Positions 18,033 through 26,581 of a stretch of DNA of 64,000 bases are shown here, one piece after another. The translations under genes were made by a program, and so were the position numbers. The stretch comes from an uncultured Victivallales bacterium (lineage in GTDB: Bacteria > Verrucomicrobiota > Lentisphaeria > Victivallales > UBA1829): positions 1-64,000 of the forward strand of contig CALXRL010000012.1 of NCBI GenBank assembly GCA_944390735.1, written 5' to 3'. Below the pieces are notes generated by a model. That model worked only from the letters and a program-made list of their open reading frames with translations. It was not told where the DNA came from and ran no database searches. Every line of letters begins with the position of its first letter. Within the stretch, counting starts at the first letter, position 1.

Positions 18033-18927
18033 GCAGCCGGTGCGGAGGCGGTTCTCCGGGAGGGGGCTGCGCGTTCTTTTCGTGTTCGTCCTTTGATGCG
18101 GAGCATTCCGGTGGAAGAGTCAGACGGCGGACTTTTTTCCGGAATTCCCCGGGAGGCATTCCGGTCTGTTTCCGGAAGAAGCGGGAGAGATAAAATTCCG
18201 AACTGAAATCCAGCTTGTCGGCGGTCTCCTTGACCGAACTGTCCGGAGCGGCGAGCAGGAGCATGGCCCGGCGAAGCAGAAGACGCTGAAGAAACTGTTT
18301 CGGCGTCTCTCCGAGATCCTGATGAAATCTGCGGGAAAAGGCCTCCTTGCTCATCCGGCAGCGATCCGCCAGGTCCGCCACGGAAAGTTTCGCATTCAGA
18401 TTCTCCCGGATGTACTGAAAAAGAGATTCGTAGGCGGTGGACCGTTCGATTCGGAGCTCATGGTCCTCCGGCCAGTGGCGGACGCAGAAGTCCATCAGTG
18501 CCGACTGGAAGCGGCAGACGGAACGATGCGCATTGGAATCATCAAACAAGCTCCGGAAATGGCTTGTCATCTCCGGACTGAACCCGGTCAGACACCTTTC
18601 TCTTCCGGAAAACAGATCTATTCCCGGAAACAGTTCCAGATTGAAATGAAACGTCAGAAACGTGATTTCCTCCGTCAGACGATATTCCGCGGGCAGACCG
18701 CATGGAATCAGGTAGAAATGATCCTTTTTCAGGGGCAGATGCTCCCCGGAGATCCGGCACTCGACATAATCCTCCTGCTTTCCGGACGCTTCGGGAACCA
18801 GGACCAGAATGTTCCACGGAAAAACACAGACCTGATGAAAGTTCAGCCTTTCCCAGGCAATATGATGAAAAACAATCTGGTGCGTATGATTGTAGAAACG
18901 CAGTGGGGTGCGGTTGATCAGGATCAT
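18016..18927 (-). CDS. AraC-family transcriptional regulator
   Basis: A 303-residue regulator with an N-terminal cupin-type sensing part (LPLKKDHFYLIPCGLPAEYRL in two pieces, about 65-85) and a C-terminal double helix-turn-helix (about 175-275, LSVADLADRCRMSKEAFSRR and SSEFYLSRFFRKQTGMPPG). The tail after it is polar and Pro-rich. It diverges from the SDR/glycyl-radical pair across a 94-base gap and probably activates it in response to a sugar or related compound. Confidence 0.85.
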   Translation of the reverse strand: MILINRTPLRFYNHTHQIVFHHIAWERLNFHQVCVFPWNILVLVPEASGKQEDYVECRISGEHLPLKKDHFYLIPCGLPAEYRLTEEITFLTFHFNLELFPGIDLFSGRERCLTGFSPEMTSHFRSLFDDSNAHRSVCRFQSALMDFCVRHWPEDHELRIERSTAYESLFQYIRENLNAKLSVADLADRCRMSKEAFSRRFHQDLGETPKQFLQRLLLRRAMLLLAAPDSSVKETADKLDFSSEFYLSRFFRKQTGMPPGEFRKKVRRLTLPPECSASKDEHEKNAQPPPGEPPPHRLLTSRH

Positions 18928-18980
18928 AAAAGGGTATTCCGAAGTTAAAAAAGTCTATTCTTTTTTCTCTCCTTTTGTAA

Positions 18981-18986
18981 TATAAT
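18981..18986 (+). promoter_or_regulatory. -10 box of the SDR/glycyl-radical operon
   Basis: TATAAT lies 35 bases before the SDR start, with no good -35 hexamer at the right distance, as expected for an activator-dependent promoter controlled by the divergent AraC protein. AAGGAG precedes the SDR ATG by eight bases. Confidence 0.5.
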
Positions 18987-19021
18987 GTATATATCTGAAA
19001 AATCAAAAAGGAGATTTTCTG

Positions 19022-19777
19022 ATGAAGGATTATCTGGATTTCCGCGGGAGGAAAGCCGTCGTAACCGGCGGACGACGCGGTCTGGGACGGGCCATGACTC
19101 TGGCGCTTGCACAGCGGGGAGCCTCGGTCGCGGTGATTTCCAAAAGTCCGGAGGCCGGGGCTCTGATGGAGCAGATCCGGGAATGCGGCGGAGAAGGCTG
19201 TTATTTTTCCGCGGATCTTGCCCGCCCGGAGGATCGGGAAGGACTCATCGAAAAAGTCGTTGAACGATGGCACGGCATTGACATCCTGGTGAACAATGCC
19301 GGACTTCAGTTCGCGGATTCGGCGGAAACCTGTTCCCCGGAACAGTGGAAGTGTTCCGAGGCGGTGCTGCTGGATGCGGTGTATGATCTTTCCCGTCAGG
19401 CGATTCCGTATATGAAACAGCAGAAAAGCGGTAAGATCATCCATATCGCATCCATCTGTGCGTTTCGCGAAGGCGGCTGGAATTTCAGTTATGGAGTCAT
19501 GAAAGCGGGAGTGGTCGGAATGACCCGCTGCATGGCGAACTCACTTGCCCGATACGGGATTCAGGTCAATGCGATTGCTCCGGGGATTATCCGGACGGAT
19601 CTGACGGCCTCCTGCTTTGAGCCGGGGCGTCTGGAACAGTTCTGCCGCAAATATCCCGCCGGACGACTCGGCGAACCGGAGGAGATCGCCGCAGTGATGC
19701 TCTTTCTGGCCAGCGATATGAGCTCCTTCGTCAATGGGCAGACGCTGGTGGTCGACGGCGGATTCTGCGGAAATTGA
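19022..19777 (+). CDS. SDR-family NAD(P)-dependent oxidoreductase
   Basis: A 251-residue classical short-chain dehydrogenase. TGGRRGLGRAM is the cofactor loop, NNAG the structural motif, and Ser (SICAF) with YGVMK the catalytic Ser-Tyr-Lys set. PGIIRTDLT and VVDGGF are also standard. Overall it resembles KduD/gluconate dehydrogenase-like members. It precedes the glycyl-radical enzyme by 14 bases, so the two probably act on one small hydroxylated substrate, for example oxidising before or reducing after a radical dehydration. Substrate unknown. Confidence 0.85.
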   Translation: MKDYLDFRGRKAVVTGGRRGLGRAMTLALAQRGASVAVISKSPEAGALMEQIRECGGEGCYFSADLARPEDREGLIEKVVERWHGIDILVNNAGLQFADSAETCSPEQWKCSEAVLLDAVYDLSRQAIPYMKQQKSGKIIHIASICAFREGGWNFSYGVMKAGVVGMTRCMANSLARYGIQVNAIAPGIIRTDLTASCFEPGRLEQFCRKYPAGRLGEPEEIAAVMLFLASDMSSFVNGQTLVVDGGFCGN

Positions 19778-19791
19778 AACGGAGGCGTGCA

Positions 19792-22038
19792 ATGAGTGTG
19801 GTAGAGCTTCAGAACGAGTTGAAAAATTATTATTGGAATTCCCGGTATGAAATCTGGAAGGAGAATCCGTGGCTGAAATCTCTTTTCCGGCGTCTGGATC
19901 ACATTGCGGAAACGCGGAAAGGCGTGTCGGCTGTTGAGTTGAAAGCCGTTCAGTACGAAATAATTGCGGAGGAATTTACGCCGGTTCTGTTCCGTCACTC
20001 TCCCTTTTATTCCGAAATGGGCGTGAAAGCCGCCGAGTACGACGGAGTCCCCGGACTCGGCGCCGGAGGATGGCTTTTCCTGAGAAACCGGGAACTGTTC
20101 CGGAAAAAAAATCCGCTGGCCCTCGAACAGTATTATGCCGGCGGACGACATGGAATTCAGCTCTCCTACGGCCCCTACATCGACTACGATCATCACTGTT
20201 TCCCCTATACGAATGTGATGGAGCACGGACTGGAATTCTTCTATCGTCTCGCGGCGGAGGAGAAGAAAAAGACACCGGTTGCGGAAGAGCTCCTCTTTCT
20301 GGATTCCGCCATGCGGGGACTGCTCGCGGTTCGCAGAATCGCGGAAAAGTTCGCGGCAGCGGCGGAAACCGAAGTGAAAAACGCAGCGCCGGGGGAGAAT
20401 TGCGACTTTCTGAAACGGATTGCATCCGTCGCGGCGGAGGTTCCCTGGAGAAAACCGGAGACCTTTTACGAAGGGCTCTGCTGCATCTGGTTTCTTCATG
20501 AGGTGTGTGCCTCCATCGAGGGGATCGGCATGTCGGTGGTGGGGCATCTGGACCGTCTGCTGGGGCCGCTGTACCGCCGGGATCGGGAGGCGGGGCGCCT
20601 GACGTCGGAGGAGGCGTACGACCTGATCTGCCGTTTTCTGGTGTATATTGACTGCAAATATGATTCGTACCGACCGGTGGATCAGTCCTTCAACCGTCAG
20701 GAGCAGGGGGATGTCCTTGTTCTCGGGGGGTGCGACTCGGAGGGGAAAAGCATCTGCAACGAGGTGACGTTTCTGATTCTGAAAGCGCATCATGAACTGA
20801 AGTTGATCTATCCGAAGATTCACTGCCGGATTTCGCGGAACTCTCCGCCGGAGTTTCTGGATGCGGCCAACCGGGACTTCCTCAGCGGAAGGAACGTGAT
20901 CGCATTTCTGAATGACGACGCTCTGATTCCCGCTCAGATTCTGGCGGGCAAGTCGCCGGCGGATGCTCGAAGGTATGTCGCCGGCGGATGCTGGGAGGTG
21001 ATCGACGAAGGCTTTGAACATTCCGCCGGGGCAAACAACTATTTCAATCTGGCCAGGGTGATGGATCTTTCCATTCACGACAGCGAATCCGTGGAGCGGG
21101 AGACCGGGGATCATTTCCGCAGGATTGACGGTGCACGGACCTTCGAGGAGGTGTACGGCATTGTGATGGACAACGTTCTGAGAACGATCCGCCGCCGCTG
21201 TCAGATGATCCGGGAGAATGGCTGCGTCTGGGAGCAGGTGAGTCCGGCGCCGTTTTTTTCCGCCTGTCTTTCGGATTGTCTGAAAGCGCACAGGGATTAC
21301 ACGGCGGGCGGCGGGCGTTACAATCCGCATGGTCTGCCGCTGGCTTCGTTTGCGGTGTTTGTCGATTCGCTCCTTTCGATCCGGACGCTGTGCTTTGAGA
21401 AGCGGTGGTGTTCCCTGTCCGTGCTGCTGGACGCGGTCCGGGCGGACTGGAACCGGGCGGAGAATCTCCGGCAGATGGCGCTCTCCGCTCCGCGCTTCGG
21501 CGATGATTCCGAGGCGGCAAATGCTCTCGCCGGACGGATTCTCAAGGATCTGTTCAACGGGACGCGCGATCTGAAAAATGAACGCGGCGGCGCCTTCCAG
21601 CTTGGACTTTACAATTATGTCGATATTGTGGACTGGGCGTCCAAAACCTCCGCCACGCCGGATGGCCGCCGGAAAGGCGATTTCCTGACGCAGGGTCTGA
21701 CTCCTTCCCGGAGAGCCGGAGGCATGAGTCTGACCACGGTGTTCCGCAGCTGTTCCTCCCTGGATCTGAGCAAGTTCCCTGCGAATTCCCTTCTGACGGT
21801 CTCTCTGGCCAGAAACGGCATCGACTGCGCGATCCTGCGGGCCCTGGAATATTCGTTTGCGGAATCCGGAATCGGAATGCTTCAGCTCAACTGCATCGAC
21901 CGATCCCAGCTGGAGGATGCCAGAATTCATCCGGAAAACCATACGGATCTGATCGTCCGGCTTTACGGCTATTCCGCCCGGTTCGTGACTCTGACGGCCA
22001 AAATGCAGGAAGAATTTCTGTCGAGACCGGTCTACTGA
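19792..22038 (+). CDS. Glycyl-radical enzyme of unknown substrate
   Basis: A 748-residue member of the pyruvate formate-lyase/dehydratase superfamily. AGGCWEV provides the catalytic cysteine and acid (Cys400, Glu402). The C-terminal glycyl-radical loop reads VRLYGYSARF, with the radical glycine at about 726. It departs from the usual R-[IVT]-[CSA]-G-Y pattern at two positions. DGRRKGDFLTQG is a typical late motif. The ATG at 19792 has GGAGG six bases upstream. No radical-SAM activase is adjacent, so activation must come from elsewhere. A diol or sugar-acid dehydratase is likely from the partner SDR, but this is inference. Confidence 0.85.
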   Translation: MSVVELQNELKNYYWNSRYEIWKENPWLKSLFRRLDHIAETRKGVSAVELKAVQYEIIAEEFTPVLFRHSPFYSEMGVKAAEYDGVPGLGAGGWLFLRNRELFRKKNPLALEQYYAGGRHGIQLSYGPYIDYDHHCFPYTNVMEHGLEFFYRLAAEEKKKTPVAEELLFLDSAMRGLLAVRRIAEKFAAAAETEVKNAAPGENCDFLKRIASVAAEVPWRKPETFYEGLCCIWFLHEVCASIEGIGMSVVGHLDRLLGPLYRRDREAGRLTSEEAYDLICRFLVYIDCKYDSYRPVDQSFNRQEQGDVLVLGGCDSEGKSICNEVTFLILKAHHELKLIYPKIHCRISRNSPPEFLDAANRDFLSGRNVIAFLNDDALIPAQILAGKSPADARRYVAGGCWEVIDEGFEHSAGANNYFNLARVMDLSIHDSESVERETGDHFRRIDGARTFEEVYGIVMDNVLRTIRRRCQMIRENGCVWEQVSPAPFFSACLSDCLKAHRDYTAGGGRYNPHGLPLASFAVFVDSLLSIRTLCFEKRWCSLSVLLDAVRADWNRAENLRQMALSAPRFGDDSEAANALAGRILKDLFNGTRDLKNERGGAFQLGLYNYVDIVDWASKTSATPDGRRKGDFLTQGLTPSRRAGGMSLTTVFRSCSSLDLSKFPANSLLTVSLARNGIDCAILRALEYSFAESGIGMLQLNCIDRSQLEDARIHPENHTDLIVRLYGYSARFVTLTAKMQEEFLSRPVY

Positions 22039-24089
22039 TTGCGGAGGACCTTTCCGGTTCGGGGGGCGGGGGAGGCGTTTTGCAGGAGCTTTCGAATTTC
22101 AGGGGTTTTTGCGAAATCCTCCGCCCGTTTTCCCGAATGCGTCCGGATTTGCGGATCGGCTCCCGCGTCGAGAAGGATCGGAAGATATGTGGCCTGTCCG
22201 CTGAGAGCGGCAAACATCAGCGGGGTTCTTCCGGCGGCATCCTGTGCATTGACATCGGCTCCGTGCTCCAGAAGAACGCGGATCACTTCCGCGTTTTGCG
22301 GCAGACAGACGGTCTTCATCAGCGGGGTCAGCCGTCCTTCCGATCTGGAATCCACATTGGCTCCCGCCTCCAGAAGCCGTTTCAGAAACGGGAGCCAGGC
22401 GGCCAGCTCGGCGGCAAAATGAATCAGCGGATACGGCTGCCGGTGGATGCAGAGCACATGCTCCTTGAAATTGGCGTTCCGTTGCAGCAGGAGTTCAAAA
22501 AGACGCAAATTGTTTTTCCGGAGTGCCAGGTAGAGTGGAAGGCGTCCCATCGGAGTCTCCCGTTCCGGCAGCACATTCGGATTGACGCCGCAGTCGAGCA
22601 GGACCTCCACGGTCTCCAGAGCCTCGTGAAAGCAGGCCAGCTGGAAGAGATTCAGTCCCATGTACAGCACCTGATAGGGATCTGCTCCCTGTTCCAGGGC
22701 TTGCCGCGCTTCCGAAGGATGATTGTAAATCACGGCCTGAATCAGTTCTCTCTGCACGGCGTAGTCCTCCGCCTTCGCCCCGAAGCGGTTGATGATGTCC
22801 CGGTTCGGCGCATACTGTTCCAGCTCCCGCACCGCATTCGGACTGTTGGAGAAATATGCCAGCATCAGCGGCGTGAAGCCGTCGCGGTCCATGGCGTTGA
22901 TTTCCGCTCCGGCGTAGATCAGAAACGGAATGACCGAAAGCGCGTCGCCGCGCATGGCGGCATAATGCAGAGCGGTTCTTCCGATCTCATCCACGGGAAG
23001 CACATCGGCACCGAACAGCAGCGGCGGAAGAAGTTCCCGCGGAGAAAGATTCGGATTCCTGACAATGCTCAGAAGAATGTTCCTGCCTTGACAGGTGTCG
23101 ACGTTTTCCAGTCCGTTCGGCAGCGTATATTGCAGGAAGAAGGGCAGTCCGAGATCCTCCATCGCGGTCGGTTTCACATTGACATCGGCATTCTTCCGGA
23201 GAAGGGCGAGAATCAGTTCGCTGGTCCTCGGAAAGCGTCGTTCCAGCGCCGCTTTCAGCAGCGGTCCGGAATAGATCGGTGCCGCCCGGTCCGTGACGCT
23301 CATGTTCGGGTCAATCGGCGTATTCAGGATCTCCTGAATGAATCCGTTGACCGTGGTATGGTCCTGCGGAGTATATTCCATTTTTTTGTGTTCCGCCAGA
23401 AAGGTTTCGATTCGTTCCCTGAGATAGGCGGTCAGTTGTCTGTCATAGGATTTTTGCTTGGCGGCGTTCCGCAGGTCGCGCTGTTTCAACGATCCCGTGA
23501 GATTTTTGAGCACCGGGGAAAGAAAACGATCGTGCCGGGCCTGGAGAAAAGCGAACTCCTTCCGCTTGCTGTCGTTGAGTCTGGATTCGGGATTCTGCTT
23601 TGCTTCCTGTTCCAGGGCGGCCATCCGGCGCTGGTTGAAATAGAGTACCTGACGGAAGTGCCGGAGCCGTTCCTCGATGGTGCGCGGGACAATCTCCTGC
23701 CGGTAGTTGAAATCGGGGATGGGGGTGGTTTCCCCGGCCGGACGGAAACGGCGGCCCGGATTCGGAAGCGTATCGTTGTGCGGAATGATCTTATCGGAGA
23801 AGCGCGGCGGCGACGGGGAGACTTCCGGAGCTTCCGTTCCCGTCGGAAGAAGCTCCGTTTTCGCGGGACGATCGGGGATGGCGCGCGAAATCCTCTGATT
23901 GACAAAGAAGCTCCAGAGTCCGATGACAACCGCCGTGTAAATTGAAAAGAGAAGAATGGCGGCAGGCGTAAACGTCTGCCGCAGACTGAAATTTCTGGTC
24001 GTGAAAAGAAACAGAAACAGAAATGCCAGCAGCAGAGTGAACAGAACCGGAATGGCGGCGGGAATTTCACCTGCCATTTCCCATCTCAT
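22032..24089 (-). CDS. Membrane-anchored ankyrin-repeat protein
   Basis: A 685-residue protein. Two transmembrane helices near the N-terminus (about 9-30 and 40-65) leave a large soluble part. A charged coiled stretch (about 130-240) is followed by ankyrin repeats (about 320-675), clearest in DEIGRTALHYAAMRGD, DGFTPLMLAYFSNSP, GGRLTPLMKT-like and DAAGRTPLMFAALSG. Its ATG overlaps the stop of the zinc-finger gene as ATGA, so the two are made together. It is the last gene of the kinase/sigma cluster and overlaps the convergent glycyl-radical gene by seven bases. Likely a scaffold or anchor in signalling. Confidence 0.85.
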   Translation of the reverse strand: MRWEMAGEIPAAIPVLFTLLLAFLFLFLFTTRNFSLRQTFTPAAILLFSIYTAVVIGLWSFFVNQRISRAIPDRPAKTELLPTGTEAPEVSPSPPRFSDKIIPHNDTLPNPGRRFRPAGETTPIPDFNYRQEIVPRTIEERLRHFRQVLYFNQRRMAALEQEAKQNPESRLNDSKRKEFAFLQARHDRFLSPVLKNLTGSLKQRDLRNAAKQKSYDRQLTAYLRERIETFLAEHKKMEYTPQDHTTVNGFIQEILNTPIDPNMSVTDRAAPIYSGPLLKAALERRFPRTSELILALLRKNADVNVKPTAMEDLGLPFFLQYTLPNGLENVDTCQGRNILLSIVRNPNLSPRELLPPLLFGADVLPVDEIGRTALHYAAMRGDALSVIPFLIYAGAEINAMDRDGFTPLMLAYFSNSPNAVRELEQYAPNRDIINRFGAKAEDYAVQRELIQAVIYNHPSEARQALEQGADPYQVLYMGLNLFQLACFHEALETVEVLLDCGVNPNVLPERETPMGRLPLYLALRKNNLRLFELLLQRNANFKEHVLCIHRQPYPLIHFAAELAAWLPFLKRLLEAGANVDSRSEGRLTPLMKTVCLPQNAEVIRVLLEHGADVNAQDAAGRTPLMFAALSGQATYLPILLDAGADPQIRTHSGKRAEDFAKTPEIRKLLQNASPAPRTGKVLRNQ

Positions 24090-24316
24090 TTGCGGATGCC
24101 TCCGGCTTTTTTCGCCTGCTCGGTCAGATCCGGATCGGACAGACGGTTCAGTTTTGTCTTGACTTCTTCCAGAAAGGAGTCCTCCTCCATCAGTTCCTTG
24201 AGACGCAGAGCGCACTGCGGACATTTCTGCAGATGCGATCTGCAGAACAGGACGGCAAAACAGCCCGCTTTTCCCTCTTTGTACTGAATCAGTGTTTTCT
24301 GCGTAATATGTTTCAT
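24086..24316 (-). CDS. Small zinc-finger protein, putative anti-sigma factor
   Basis: A 76-residue protein with the H-x3-C-x2-C pattern HLQKCPQC of zinc-binding anti-sigma (ZAS) domains at about residues 25-32. It has no clear transmembrane helix of its own. It follows the ECF sigma gene by 20 bases and is coupled by a four-base overlap to the membrane ankyrin protein, so it could hold the sigma factor inactive while the ankyrin protein provides the membrane anchor. Regulatory role inferred from motif and position. Confidence 0.7.
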   Translation of the reverse strand: MKHITQKTLIQYKEGKAGCFAVLFCRSHLQKCPQCALRLKELMEEDSFLEEVKTKLNRLSDPDLTEQAKKAGGIRK

Positions 24317-24336
24317 GATTTTCCGCTTTTTTTGCC

Positions 24337-24906
24337 TCAGTCCGGCAGAGTGCTGATGATTTCCTTCAGTTTGGAGATGGAACGGGTTTTGGCCAGATAG
24401 ACGGAGTTGACGGAAATTTTCAGCCATGCCGCCACATCCTCTGCCGCGCAGTTCTGAAGGGCATAAAGATCGAACGCCTGATACGTGAGCGGTTCGATCC
24501 GGTGTTTCAGTTCATCCAGCGCCAGTTTCATCTGCTGAGCTTCCCATTCTTCCTTCCAGTTCTGTTCGAGTTCGTCGTTGTCCTCCATGAGGTCGCCGGG
24601 CAGTTCGACGTACATTTTCCCCGCGTAACTTTCCTTCTTCAGGCGAAGCGCCTGATGAAAGATGATTTTTTTCATGTAATCCCGGAATCTGCCTTTCGCG
24701 GGATTGTAGGAAAAGGTGTTTCTCATTTTGAAGATTTCCGACATGACCAGCTGTGTCAGATCATCGCATTCACTTTTGCTGAATCCGAAATCGCGTCCCC
24801 GGATGAAAATCAGCGGGCGGTACATTTCAAAAAATTCATCCCATGAGATATTGTCGTCTCCATCGCTGATTTTCGACAGCAGCGTTTTTTTTGTCGTAAA
24901 AGCCAT
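24337..24906 (-). CDS. ECF-type RNA polymerase sigma factor
   Basis: A 189-residue sigma-70-family protein: region 2 at about 20-90 (ISWDEFFEMYRPLI, DDLTQLVMSEIF) and region 4 at about 125-185 (AAEDVAAWLKISVNSVYLAK as the helix-turn-helix). It resembles the kinase-linked ECF groups found in planctomycetes and relatives. It lies between a Ser/Thr kinase gene and a putative zinc-finger anti-sigma gene on one strand, so phosphorylation-controlled transcription is likely. Its target promoters cannot be told from this window. Confidence 0.85.
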   Translation of the reverse strand: MAFTTKKTLLSKISDGDDNISWDEFFEMYRPLIFIRGRDFGFSKSECDDLTQLVMSEIFKMRNTFSYNPAKGRFRDYMKKIIFHQALRLKKESYAGKMYVELPGDLMEDNDELEQNWKEEWEAQQMKLALDELKHRIEPLTYQAFDLYALQNCAAEDVAAWLKISVNSVYLAKTRSISKLKEIISTLPD

Positions 24907-25071
24907 GATGATCCCCTGTTCTCCAGCCGCGGAAGAGAAAAACGGTGCAGCGGAAAGGGGAACGCTTTCACCATTTTCTCTTCCCGTGTTCTAATGGCCG
25001 GTTTTTCTGACAATCTGTCATTCGATGTCATTTTTTTTCTCGTTTTTTTTGGCAGAGCGGAAGAATCCTGG

Positions 25072-26451
25072 TTATTGAGGCGATGCGGATTCCCTTTTCT
25101 CCTTTGCTGTGAGTGCGGCGGTTGCGTTTTGTCCGCTGAGAACGCTTCTGTCTGCTCCGAATTCCAGTAGCAGACGGATTCCCGGCAGATTTCCTGCTTC
25201 GAGCGCCTTGCGGAGAATCGGGATTCCATCTCCGGAGCGAGCGTTCGGATCGGCCCCGTTTTCCAGCAGCAGACGCAGCAGTTCCGGAGATCCATGGGTC
25301 AGGGCGTCTGCCAGAAAGGAGTTGTCCCGTTTCAGCAGGGCGCGGTACTGCGGATTCTGTTTCAGCAGTTTTGTCAGAAGAGCGGGATTTTTTCCGCGGA
25401 TGGCCGCGGAAAGGGTTCTGCCCGGTTCCGTCATTCTTTCCGCCGGAAGGGGAGCGGCTGACCGGCGCAGGGTCTCCTCGTTCCACGCGTCCAGCATGAT
25501 CAGCACCCCGAGAATGGAAAACACCGCAAGCGAAAGATAGACCGGCACATGCAGATTGTTCCGCAGATAGCCGCCGGAGTTCCGGAGAACGCGCTGCGTG
25601 ATGTTCCGGACCGGTTTCGTATCATAGTCCCCGTTCAGATGACTGCGGAAGGATTCGACCGTGTTGATGCGCCATTCGGGGTTGGCGTCGCATGCTTCAA
25701 GAATCACGCGGTTGAGCCGGACCGCGATCGGCGACTGGAGAAGCGAAAGATCCACATGCGGAAAATTCTTGCAGCTCTTTCCGGTCAAAGCGCAGTAGAG
25801 CACCTTGCCAATGGCGTAGAGATCGTATTTGGAGTCGAACTGGAATCCGGCGGCCCCCCCTCTGCGCAGAAGCATTTCAGGCGGAAGGAAATCCGGCGAC
25901 CCGACCAGCGAGGCATTGCCTTCGATTTCCCGGACCAGTCCCACATCGCTGAGTTTCAGTTCTCCGTTGATGAAGATGATGTTGGAGGGTTTGATGTCCC
26001 GATGCACCAGTCCTTCGCGATGCAGAAACTCCACCGCGTCCAGAAGGGAGAGCCCGATTTTCAGAACCCGTTCCGGGGAAAGCGGTTCGCGCTTGATGAC
26101 ATTTTCCAGCGTGGCGGGCAGATATCTTCCCCGTTCGTTCGAGAGGTTGTCCGCCGGAGACATGGTATAGTAGAAGTAATCCCTGTCATTTTCCACATGG
26201 TAAATCTGAACCAGATTCGGGTGTTCCTGCGAGAGTTTGCGAAAGGCTTTCAGGCCGCGCAGTTCCCGTTCCCAGACATCCCGGTCGCCGGCCTTCCGCA
26301 CGATTTTCAGCACCATCTCGACTCCGGAAAAATCCCGGACCAGATAGGTGATTCCGTAGCTGCCGGATCCGCAGCAGCACAAGAACTCATACCCGTGCGG
26401 CAGACCGGAAAACGACTCCGTTTTTTCAGATAAACCATTCATAAGACGCAT
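25072..26451 (-). CDS. Ser/Thr protein kinase with ankyrin repeats
   Basis: A 459-residue protein: kinase domain (about 20-275), one transmembrane helix (about 305-325), then ankyrin repeats (about 350-455, LRLLLENGADPNARSGDG). LKIV holds the ATP lysine and HRDIKPSN the catalytic loop. The metal-binding motif is DVG instead of DFG and the APE motif is PPE. Starts at 26451 and 26442 are both possible; neither has a good ribosome binding site. The helix places the ankyrin part across the membrane from the kinase. It heads the cluster with the sigma factor. Confidence 0.85.
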   Translation of the reverse strand: MRLMNGLSEKTESFSGLPHGYEFLCCCGSGSYGITYLVRDFSGVEMVLKIVRKAGDRDVWERELRGLKAFRKLSQEHPNLVQIYHVENDRDYFYYTMSPADNLSNERGRYLPATLENVIKREPLSPERVLKIGLSLLDAVEFLHREGLVHRDIKPSNIIFINGELKLSDVGLVREIEGNASLVGSPDFLPPEMLLRRGGAAGFQFDSKYDLYAIGKVLYCALTGKSCKNFPHVDLSLLQSPIAVRLNRVILEACDANPEWRINTVESFRSHLNGDYDTKPVRNITQRVLRNSGGYLRNNLHVPVYLSLAVFSILGVLIMLDAWNEETLRRSAAPLPAERMTEPGRTLSAAIRGKNPALLTKLLKQNPQYRALLKRDNSFLADALTHGSPELLRLLLENGADPNARSGDGIPILRKALEAGNLPGIRLLLEFGADRSVLSGQNATAALTAKEKRESASPQ

Positions 26452-26481
26452 ATATAAAAATTGATTTTCTCTCCCGCTTAT

Positions 26482-26510
26482 ATATATACATGATTCTATG
26501 ATTTTTACAA
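26482..26510 (-). promoter_or_regulatory. Promoter of the kinase/sigma cluster
   Basis: On the minus strand TTGTAA (26505-26510), about 17 bases, then an alternating TATATATA run (26480-26488) that supplies the -10 box, 30 bases before the kinase start. Confidence 0.5.
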
Positions 26511-26581
26511 GAGAGAATCTGGAATGTTTATCGAAAAAATGTCGTAATTTGGATTCGGATCCCGGGCTCTCCTCCGGATTT

